Of a DNA stretch of 64,000 nt, positions 8,046-18,089 are shown piece after piece. The notes beneath the pieces are model-generated. The model saw nothing but the letters and a program-made list of their open reading frames with translations. It had not been told where the DNA came from and searched no databases. Numbering within the stretch: position 1 is the first letter of the stretch; each line of letters opens with the position of its first letter. Source of the stretch: Cribrihabitans_A pelagius (GTDB lineage Bacteria > Pseudomonadota > Alphaproteobacteria > Rhodobacterales > Rhodobacteraceae); contig NZ_JBMERR010000008.1 of assembly GCF_048820915.1 (NCBI RefSeq), forward strand, positions 123,379 through 187,378, in the 5' to 3' direction. A program made the translations under genes and the position numbers.

Positions 8046-11000
8046 ATGGACATTGCACGCGCCTCCATCAACCGGCCGCTCTATACCTGGCTCATCATCC
8101 TCGCCGCGCTGTTTGGCGGCATCTGGGGGTTTCTGAACCTCGGCCGGCTGGAAGACCCGGCCTTCACCATCAAACAGGCGGTGATCGCCACGCAATACCC
8201 CGGTGCCAGTGCGGAACAGGTGGCGCTTGAGGTTTCCGAACCGCTGGAATCGGCGATCCAGAAGATGGGCGAGGTGAAGCTCATCACCTCGATCAACCAG
8301 CCTGGCCGCTCGCTGATCGAAGTCGAGATGAAGGACATCTACGATGGCGGGGAGCTGCCGGAAATCTGGACCAAGCTGCGCGCCAAGGTGCGCGACGCCG
8401 CCCGCAACCTGCCCGATGGTGTCAGCGAGCCTTTCGTGAACGATGGCTTCGGCGATGTCTTCGGCCTGTTCTACGCGGTCACCGCCGAGGGCTACAGCGA
8501 CGCCGAAAAGCACGAGCTTGCCACCTTCCTGCGCCGCGAGGTGCTGGCCGTGGACGGTGTTGCCGACGTTGAGGTCGCGGGCCTGCCGCAGGAGGCGGTC
8601 TTTGTAGAGCCGGACCTGCCGATCCTGGTGAACCAGAACATTCCCGTGACCTCGGTGGGCACTGCGCTGGCCACTGCGAACTCGGTCCGGCCGGCGGGCT
8701 CGCTGGAGGCGGGAACGTCGGACACCCGCATCAACGCGCCCGAAGGCTCGGACTCGGTGTCCGAAATTGCGGGCCTCTCGATCGGCTCGCAGGGCGAGGT
8801 TGTCAACGTGATCGACATGGCCAGCGTTCACCGCGGCCGCATCGACGACCCCGACCTGATCATCCGCTACGACGGCACCGAGGCCTTCACCCTCGGCATT
8901 GCGGGTCTGGCGACCGAAAACATCGTTGAGGTCGGCAAACGCGTTGATGCCAAGCTGGCGGAGCTGGACAGTCAGATCCCCTATGGCGTCGAGCTGAAGC
9001 CGGTCTACCAGCAGCATGTGGTGGTGGAGCAAGCCTCCAACGACTTCCTGGTGAACCTCGCCATGTCCGTCACCATCGTGGTGGTGGTGCTGGCGGTCTT
9101 CATGGGCTGGCGCGCCGCTATCGTGGTCGGCTCCACGCTGCTCCTGACCGTGGTAGGCACGCTGATGTTCATGAACTTCTTCTCGATCGAGATGGAGCGG
9201 ATCTCGCTCGGTGCGCTGATCATCGCGATGGGGATGCTGGTCGACAATGCCATCGTGGTCGCCGAAGGCATGCAGATCTCCATGTTGCGCGGCAAGGCAT
9301 CGCGCGAGGCGGCGCATGATGCGGCCTCCAAGACCCAGATCCCGCTTCTGGGCGCGACGGTGATTGGCATCATGGCCTTTGCGGGCATCGGCCTCAGCCC
9401 GGATTCCGCGGGCGAGTTCCTGTTCTCGCTGTTTGCGGTGATCGCGATCTCGCTGCTGCTGAGCTGGCTGCTGGCGCTGACGGTGACGCCGCTTCTGGGC
9501 CATTACTTCTTCAAGCAGGGAAAGGAGGGCGGCCAGGACGCCTACGGCGGCATCCTGTTCCGCATTTACGGCAAGCTGCTGCGGCTGTCGCTGAAGCTGC
9601 GCTGGCTGGTCGTGGCCGGGCTCATCGGTGTCACCGTCCTGTGCTTTGCCGGCTTCGGCATGGTCAAGCAGCAGTTCTTCCCGAACTCCAACACACCTTT
9701 GTTCTTTGTGCATTACAAGCTGCCGCAGGGCACTTCGATCCAGACCACCTCGGAACATCTGAAGGTGTTCGAGGAATGGCTGGCCGAGCGGGAGGATGTG
9801 GTCTCGGTGGCTTCCTTTGTGGGGCAGGGGGCGACGCGCTTCATGCTGACCTACTCGGCGGAGAAGGCAAACCCCAGCTACGGCCACATGATCATCCGCA
9901 CCCCGGGACTGGAGGCGATCCCGCAGCTGCAGTCCGAGTTGGAAGCCTTCGGCCAGGCCCGCTTCCCCGAAGGCGAGTTCCGCACCAAGCGGCTGGTCTT
10001 CGGCCCCGGCGGCGGCGATCCGATCCAGGTGCGCTTTTCCGGCCCCGACCCTGCGGTGCTGCGCCAGCTGGGCGCGGAGGCGATGACCCGGCTGGAGGCG
10101 GCCTCCGACGATATCCTGAGCGTGCGGCACGACTGGCGCGAGCAGGAGCTGGTGCTGAAGCCGGTTTACGCCACCGACCGCGCCCAGACCGCGGGCGTCA
10201 CCCGGGAAAACATCGCGGATACGCTCCAGTTTTCCACCGACGGCGTGCGCGCCGGGGTGTTCCGCGAGCGCGACCGGCTGATTCCGATCATCGTGCGCCG
10301 CCCGCGCGATGGCCGCTACAACATCATGGACCAGGTGGTCTATGCCAGCTCTTCGGGTCAGTTTGTTCCGCTGGAGCAGATGATCGATGGCGTCGATGTG
10401 GCGGTGGAGAACACGCTGGTGCACCGCCGCGACCGGGTGCCAACGCTGACCGTGGGCGCCGACATTCCGCCCCACCTGACCGCGGCCACTGTCTTTGCCC
10501 AGGTGCGCGGCAGCATCGAGGAGATGCATATCCCGCCCGGCTACCGGATGGAATGGGGCGGCGAGCACGAGGATTCGGCGGATGCCAACGCCAGCCTCGG
10601 CAAGCAGCTGCCGGTGACGCTCTTGATTATGGTGCTGATCTCGGTGCTGCTGTTCAACGCGATCCGCCAGCCGGTGATCATCTGGCTCCTGGTGCCAATG
10701 TCGGTCAACGGCGTGGTGATCGGGCTTTTGGGCACCGGCCTGCCGTTCACCTTCACCGCGCTCCTGGGGCTGCTGAGCCTCTCGGGCATGCTGATCAAGA
10801 ACGGCATCGTGCTGGTCGAGGAGATCGACCTGGTGCGTGCCACTGGCGTGCCGCTGCGCGAGGCCATCGTGGAAGCATCGGTGTCGCGTCTGCGGCCGGT
10901 GATGCTGGCGGCAGTGACCACGATCCTCGGCATGGCGCCCCTGCTCACCGATGCCTTCTTCGTGTCGATGGCGGTGACGATCATGGGCGGGCTGGCTTTT

Positions 11001-11102
11001 GCCACCGTGCTGACGCTGGTGGCGGCGCCGGTGTTCTACCTGATCTTCTTCGGCCGCGACGAAAAACGGGAGAAGGTGCAGGCGGAGCTCGCCACGGCCT
11101 GA
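8046..11102 (+). CDS. RND family efflux pump permease
   Basis: A 1018-residue proton-driven inner-membrane pump of the HAE-1-like branch. It opens with MDIARASINRPLYTWLIILA (first membrane segment) and has two large periplasmic loops (about 45-330 and 555-860). The RND transmembrane core is present twice: MGMLVDNAIVVAEG in TM4, and SLSGMLIKNGIVLVEEIDLV in the second half. Full length and intact. It forms an operon with the adaptor. No TetR or other local regulator is adjacent and no outer-membrane factor gene follows, so the system probably borrows a TolC-type channel. Confidence 0.95.
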   Translation: MDIARASINRPLYTWLIILAALFGGIWGFLNLGRLEDPAFTIKQAVIATQYPGASAEQVALEVSEPLESAIQKMGEVKLITSINQPGRSLIEVEMKDIYDGGELPEIWTKLRAKVRDAARNLPDGVSEPFVNDGFGDVFGLFYAVTAEGYSDAEKHELATFLRREVLAVDGVADVEVAGLPQEAVFVEPDLPILVNQNIPVTSVGTALATANSVRPAGSLEAGTSDTRINAPEGSDSVSEIAGLSIGSQGEVVNVIDMASVHRGRIDDPDLIIRYDGTEAFTLGIAGLATENIVEVGKRVDAKLAELDSQIPYGVELKPVYQQHVVVEQASNDFLVNLAMSVTIVVVVLAVFMGWRAAIVVGSTLLLTVVGTLMFMNFFSIEMERISLGALIIAMGMLVDNAIVVAEGMQISMLRGKASREAAHDAASKTQIPLLGATVIGIMAFAGIGLSPDSAGEFLFSLFAVIAISLLLSWLLALTVTPLLGHYFFKQGKEGGQDAYGGILFRIYGKLLRLSLKLRWLVVAGLIGVTVLCFAGFGMVKQQFFPNSNTPLFFVHYKLPQGTSIQTTSEHLKVFEEWLAEREDVVSVASFVGQGATRFMLTYSAEKANPSYGHMIIRTPGLEAIPQLQSELEAFGQARFPEGEFRTKRLVFGPGGGDPIQVRFSGPDPAVLRQLGAEAMTRLEAASDDILSVRHDWREQELVLKPVYATDRAQTAGVTRENIADTLQFSTDGVRAGVFRERDRLIPIIVRRPRDGRYNIMDQVVYASSSGQFVPLEQMIDGVDVAVENTLVHRRDRVPTLTVGADIPPHLTAATVFAQVRGSIEEMHIPPGYRMEWGGEHEDSADANASLGKQLPVTLLIMVLISVLLFNAIRQPVIIWLLVPMSVNGVVIGLLGTGLPFTFTALLGLLSLSGMLIKNGIVLVEEIDLVRATGVPLREAIVEASVSRLRPVMLAAVTTILGMAPLLTDAFFVSMAVTIMGGLAFATVLTLVAAPVFYLIFFGRDEKREKVQAELATA

Positions 11103-11110
11103 AAGTGATT

Positions 11111-11139
11111 GGCAGGCCTCCTGCTGCGGGAGGCCTGCC
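11111..11139 (+). terminator. Hairpin after the RND operon
   Basis: GGCAGGCCTCC (11111-11121) pairs perfectly over 11 bp with GGAGGCCTGCC (11129-11139). There is no T-tract, so it may act as an mRNA 3' stabiliser or a rho-assisted terminator. Confidence 0.5.
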
Positions 11140-11298
11140 GGCGGCTTGCCGGACTACTGAATAGCCAGCCAGCCGAAGGAGAGCGGAGCTGCGCATTGCC
11201 GCCGCTTGGGCGCGCGCCGGCGATGCGCGGCGGTCTTCGGCCTTGTCCCGCGCTGGCGGCATCCGGGGCTGTTTCCCGCTGCGCGCAGGCGACCCGCC

Positions 11299-11373
11299 TC
11301 AGATAAACGGTATCAGCGGCACGCCGCAGGCGGAGAGGGCCAGAAGTCCGAGAAAGGGAAGGATCAGGCGCAT
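11299..11373 (-). CDS. Very small lipoprotein, 24 residues
   Basis: A 24-codon frame beginning MRLILPFLGL, with a lipobox LSAC (Cys at residue 16) and a mature peptide of only nine residues, CGVPLIPFI. A GGAGCG ribosome site lies at proper spacing before the ATG at 11373; an upstream in-frame ATG at 11385 lacks one. The hydrophobic signal plus lipobox are very unlikely by chance, and I recall similar tiny lipoproteins in other roseobacters. Its function is unknown. It lies between the RND operon and the membrane-protein gene at 11475. Confidence 0.6.
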   Translation of the reverse strand: MRLILPFLGLLALSACGVPLIPFI

Positions 11374-11474
11374 CGGGCGCTCCATTTTGCTGCACGTTCC
11401 GCGTAATTGTGCCGCGGCGAAGCAGGGCGTGCAATCGCCGGGTCCTGAAAGTTTAGGCAGAATTCTCCGGGCTG

Positions 11475-12155
11475 TTATCCCCGTTGTTCTGCCCCCCTTC
11501 CGGCCGGGTTCGGCGCGGGCCTGCCTCTCCGGCTGCCAAGGCCGTTTTGCCCCGCCAGGGCAAATCCGCCAGCTGCAGCCAGCATCACCGCCAGCGCCAA
11601 GGCCACCAGCGCGAGATAGGCCAGCAATATCGTTTCTGCGGGCACGGTGTGGTTGAGCTGCCAGAACACTCCAAGCGCTGCGGGCATGTACCACGACACC
11701 ACCGAGACCGCGCCGGATGCAAGGAAGCAGCCGCGCTGCCAGGGCGCGGTGCCCTCAAACAGGGAACGGCCGGTTTGCCGCTGCAGGAAGGGCAGGATCA
11801 TCAGGTGAATGATGCCGCCGTTGAGGGTGAGCACGGCGACGATCAGAAGCTTCGCATGCACCTTGGGGTTGGCAAGCTTTTCGGGCTCGGTCAGCGCATA
11901 GAGGAAAAGGAACCCTGCGCCGGTCAGCCAAAGCAGTTTCAGCCCCGCGCCGATGACCTTGGAAGCAAAGACGGCAAAGGCCGCGGTGTCGGGCGAAACA
12001 TGCCGCAGGATGGCAAAGCGCAGCAGCATCAGGTCCAGAAGCGTCGCCCCGCCCAGCCCGGCCGCCAGCCCCACAAAGTGGAGGAAGCGCAGGACGCTGC
12101 GCGTGCTGGCGGCTGGGTCGCTTTGAATGAGGTCGGAGAGAACAGTTGGATACAT
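11475..12155 (-). CDS. Polytopic membrane protein, probably Fur-regulated
   Basis: A 226-residue protein if started at MYPTVLSDLI (12155); the longer frame from 12203 has no conserved look and runs towards the regulatory site. It has about six hydrophobic segments, including FLHFVGLAAGLGGATLLDLM, LKLLWLTGAGFLFLYAL and LLIVAVLTLNGGIIHLMI. Membrane-embedded histidines in the first and third of these recall CopD/cytochrome-b561-like four-helix proteins, but this is only resemblance. A 19-bp Fur box lies 53 bp upstream of the start, so expression is likely iron-repressed. No other iron gene is adjacent. The product could act in iron, heme or copper handling; I cannot say which. Confidence 0.75.
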   Translation of the reverse strand: MYPTVLSDLIQSDPAASTRSVLRFLHFVGLAAGLGGATLLDLMLLRFAILRHVSPDTAAFAVFASKVIGAGLKLLWLTGAGFLFLYALTEPEKLANPKVHAKLLIVAVLTLNGGIIHLMILPFLQRQTGRSLFEGTAPWQRGCFLASGAVSVVSWYMPAALGVFWQLNHTVPAETILLAYLALVALALAVMLAAAGGFALAGQNGLGSRRGRPAPNPAGRGAEQRG

Positions 12156-12207
12156 GGATGGCCTTTGGGGATTCTCTGCGGCAACGGCGCCGGTGGTGCG
12201 CAATAGT

Positions 12208-12226
12208 GATAATGAGAATCATTATC
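12208..12226 (-). promoter_or_regulatory. Fur box
   Basis: GATAATGAGAATCATTATC matches the classical 19-bp Fur consensus at 18 of 19 positions and is itself a palindrome with one central mismatch. The only gene reading away from it within reach is the leftward membrane protein starting at 12155; to the right lies the 3' end of carB. Confidence 0.75.
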
Positions 12227-12267
12227 AATTTGCAAGCGAAATTGCCTCTGCCGGAGGCTGCCAATGC

Positions 12268-12298
12268 AAAAAGCCCCGGGACACGCGCCCGGGGCTTT
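12268..12298 (-). terminator. Rho-independent terminator of carB
   Basis: AAAGCCCCGGG and CCCGGGGCTTT form a perfect 11-bp stem with a 7-nt loop. Read on the minus strand, the stem ends in five Ts, in the right orientation for carB, whose stop is at 12336. Confidence 0.85.
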
Positions 12299-12335
12299 GA
12301 CTGCCGTCACTCTTTCCACCTGCGGGGCAGGGGAT

Positions 12336-15713
<3,378 letters not shown>

Positions 15714-15872
15714 GGCCGTTTTCCTTCGGTTTTGCGCGCGCTGCTGACGTGGACAGATGACGTGACTTTCGGGCGCGGGCGGGCGCCCAAATTGTCCTGC
15801 TTTATAGGGATGGGCGCGAAAGGTTCAAGGGGGATCGGAAACGGCGCCGGAAATGCCGCTTCGCCCCCTTTT

Positions 15873-15887
15873 GTTCGCAATGCGAAC
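15873..15887. promoter_or_regulatory. Palindrome in the carB-pabB divergent region, possible operator
   Basis: GTTCGCA (15873-15879) and TGCGAAC (15881-15887) form a perfect inverted repeat around a single A. A TTATAC that could be a -10 element for pabB follows at 15890-15895, with no recognisable -35 at the proper distance. That placement would suit an activator or repressor site. Confidence 0.4.
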
Positions 15888-15893
15888 GGTTAT

Positions 15894-15919
15894 ACCTCCA
15901 TCCTGGATGTTATGGAGGT
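15894..15919 (+). promoter_or_regulatory. Hairpin covering the pabB ribosome-binding site
   Basis: ACCTCCAT (15894-15901) pairs perfectly over 8 bp with ATGGAGGT (15912-15919) around a 10-nt loop. The 3' arm contains the GGAGGT that serves the GTG start at 15924 and also the alternative ATG at 15912. In the folded mRNA the ribosome site would be hidden. Confidence 0.5.
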
Positions 15920-15923
15920 GGCG

Positions 15924-17129
15924 GTGCGGATTCGCTTTGACCAGGGGCCGGCAGGGCCGGGCACATGTTTCAGCCAGCCGCTGCGCCTGATCCAGGCAGC
16001 AGAGCCGCAGGAGGTGCCGGGTGCGCTGGCCGCGCTGGATAAGGCACGCGCCGAGGGGTACTGGCTGGCGGGCTATGCCACCTACGAGCTGGGCTATGTG
16101 CTGGAGCCGAAGCTGGCGGCGCTGATGCCCAAAGAGCGCCGGCTGCCGCTTCTGTGCTTTGGGGTTTATCAGGAGCCGCCAAACAATACGCCGCCAAACA
16201 GTACAGAGGGCAGCGTCCGGGCGCTGCCTGGCGTGCCGCCGGGCGAACCAGGGCTAAAAGGCATCACCCCCCGCTGGAGCGAAGACCGCTACGCCGAAGC
16301 CTTCGCCGAGGTGAACCGCAACATCGGCAAGGGCGACATCTACCAGGCCAACCTGACGTTCCCGATCGATGCGGAAGCCCATGGCTCTGCCGGCGCGCTC
16401 TATGCCGCGCTTCAAGCCAAGCAGGCCGTCGGCCATGGCGCGCTGATCGAGCAGGAAGGCTTGCCGGACATCCTGTCGCGTTCACCGGAATTGTTCTTCC
16501 GCACCGATGCTGCAGGCCGCATCGAGACCCGCCCGATGAAAGGCACCCAGCCGCGCAGCGCCGACCCGGCAGAGGACGCCCGCCGCCGCGATTTCCTGCG
16601 CCAGGACGAAAAGAACCGCGCCGAGAACCTGATGATCGTCGATCTTCTGCGCAACGACATCTCGCGGCTGGCCGAAACCGGATCGGTGCATGTGCCGGAG
16701 CTGTTTGCGGTGGAAAGCTACGCCACCGTGCACCAGATGGTGTCGCGGGTGGCGGCGCAGCTGCGTCCCGGGATTGGCCTTGCGGAGATTTTCGCGGCGC
16801 TGTTCCCCTGCGGCTCGATTACGGGCGCGCCCAAGATCCGCGCGATGCAGATCCTCGCCGGGCTCGAGCCCTGGCCGCGCGAGATTTATTGCGGCAGCAT
16901 CGGCTGGGCCGCGCCGGACGGATCGTCCGAGTTCAACGTGGCGATCCGCACGCTGATGCTGGAGGAAGGGCGCGCGACGCTGAACGTGGGCGGCGGCGTG
17001 GTCTGGGACAGCACCGCCGCATCGGAATATGAGGAGGCGCTATGGAAAGCCCGCTTTGCCCAGATGGCACCGGACGGAGGAACCCCGGCGGCCGGAATGC
17101 CATCGGCACGGATCCAGCTTTCCGCCTGA
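15924..17129 (+). CDS. pabB: Aminodeoxychorismate synthase component I
   Basis: Converts chorismate and ammonia to 4-amino-4-deoxychorismate for folate. With the GTG start at 15924 (GGAGGT five bases upstream) the product is 401 residues, beginning MRIRFDQGPAGPG; an in-frame ATG at 15912 is the alternative. Chorismate-enzyme motifs are GDIYQANLTFP, then SRSPELFF, TRPMKGTQPR, ENLMIVDLLRND, and SITGAPKIRAMQI near the C-terminus. Residues about 84-113 are an unusual Pro-rich linker, PPNNTPPNSTEG followed by RALPGVPPGEPG, encoded partly by a palindromic repeat found again at 63.6 kb. The 3' end overlaps the lyase gene by 88 bp. Confidence 0.93.
   Translation: MRIRFDQGPAGPGTCFSQPLRLIQAAEPQEVPGALAALDKARAEGYWLAGYATYELGYVLEPKLAALMPKERRLPLLCFGVYQEPPNNTPPNSTEGSVRALPGVPPGEPGLKGITPRWSEDRYAEAFAEVNRNIGKGDIYQANLTFPIDAEAHGSAGALYAALQAKQAVGHGALIEQEGLPDILSRSPELFFRTDAAGRIETRPMKGTQPRSADPAEDARRRDFLRQDEKNRAENLMIVDLLRNDISRLAETGSVHVPELFAVESYATVHQMVSRVAAQLRPGIGLAEIFAALFPCGSITGAPKIRAMQILAGLEPWPREIYCGSIGWAAPDGSSEFNVAIRTLMLEEGRATLNVGGGVVWDSTAASEYEEALWKARFAQMAPDGGTPAAGMPSARIQLSA
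16219..16245 (+). repeat. REP-like palindromic unit inside pabB
   Basis: This 27-bp stretch matches the reverse complement of 63601-63627 at 25 of 27 positions. Its core is a near-palindrome around GGCGTGCCGCC. In pabB it encodes ALPGVPPG in the linker between the N-terminal part and the catalytic core. Confidence 0.6.
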
Positions 17130-17764
17130 TCGAGACCTTCGCCTGGATACCCGGAGAGGGCATCGCGCGGGCGGGCCTGCACTTCGCGCGGATGGCCGCC
17201 TCGGCGACTGAGTTCGCTATTCCGTTCGACCCGGCGGCGGCGCGGGCGCGGGTGGCGTCGGTGGAAGGCGAGGCCCCGCTGCGCTGCCGGATGACACTGG
17301 CCCCGGACGGCACACTGGCATTGGAAACCGCGCCGATGCCCGCCGCAGCGAGCCGCTGGCGCTTTGCCATCGCGGCCGAACGGCTCGACCCCGCGGACCC
17401 CTTCCTGCGCCACAAGACCAGCCGCCGCGCGCTTTACGACCGGGTGCGGGCTGGGTTGCCCGGCGGCGTGGAGGAGATGGTCTTTCTCAACACCCGCGGC
17501 GAGGTCTGTGAGGGCACGATCACCAATATCATTGCCGCCACTCCAGAGGGCACGCGGCTGACTCCGCCGCTTGCCTCGGGCTGTCTGCCCGGCGTCTACC
17601 GGCAAAGCTGTCTCGACGCCGGAACCTTGCGCGAAGCGGTGTTGAGCCCCGCGGATCTGGCCGGGGCGTCCCGCATCTGGCTCACCAATGCCTTGCGCGG
17701 CGCGATCCCGGCCGTCTGGCGCGAAGATTGCGCGGTCTTCCGAGAGCTTCAGGGTCACCGCTAA
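17042..17764 (+). CDS. pabC: Aminotransferase class IV, probable aminodeoxychorismate lyase
   Basis: A PLP enzyme of 240 residues expected to release pyruvate from aminodeoxychorismate to give p-aminobenzoate. The PLP lysine is in RHKTSRRALYDRV (about residue 124). The family motif GEVCEGTITNI follows near 158, and GCLPGVYRQ and LTNALRGAIPA near the end. It starts inside pabB (88-bp overlap in another frame), which couples the two and supports the lyase assignment over a branched-chain aminotransferase. It is somewhat shorter than the E. coli protein (269). Confidence 0.85.
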   Translation: MESPLCPDGTGRRNPGGRNAIGTDPAFRLIETFAWIPGEGIARAGLHFARMAASATEFAIPFDPAAARARVASVEGEAPLRCRMTLAPDGTLALETAPMPAAASRWRFAIAAERLDPADPFLRHKTSRRALYDRVRAGLPGGVEEMVFLNTRGEVCEGTITNIIAATPEGTRLTPPLASGCLPGVYRQSCLDAGTLREAVLSPADLAGASRIWLTNALRGAIPAVWREDCAVFRELQGHR

Positions 17765-17966
17765 CGCCAGCCGGGCGTCTCCCGCGGGCGCGCGCAGCCC
17801 CGCTGGCGCCGGGCAGCGGCAGGACGCGGCAGGCTGCGGGAGCCGCCCCCGTTTGCCGGATCAGCCGCGGTTCCGCGCCCGCTGGACCTGCCCGCCGCTC
17901 GCCTTCGCGCCGCAGCCGGGCCCGGCCCGAACCAGCCGCCAAGCGTGGCGGAATCGCCCAGTTTGC

Positions 17967-17995
17967 TTGACAAGCGAGCCGCAACCTTGTGTATC
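17967..17995 (+). promoter_or_regulatory. Promoter candidate for aspS
   Basis: A perfect TTGACA (17967-17972), 17 bp, then TGTATC (17990-17995), about 95 bp before the aspS start. The rest of the 325-bp gap 17765-18089 is very GC-rich and holds no gene I can support. Confidence 0.5.
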
Positions 17996-18089
17996 GGCCC
18001 GGACGTATTTCACGCCGCGCCAGCGCCCCCGAAGGCTGTCGGTTCGCGGCCTGCCCGAACAATCGACCCGTATAGCGAAAGGTCACCCC

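Noticed and set aside
8007..10568. 853-codon open frame antisense to the RND permease
   Set aside because: The sense strand encodes an intact, well-conserved pump. The antisense protein is His/Gln/Arg-rich in the manner of GC-driven shadow frames.
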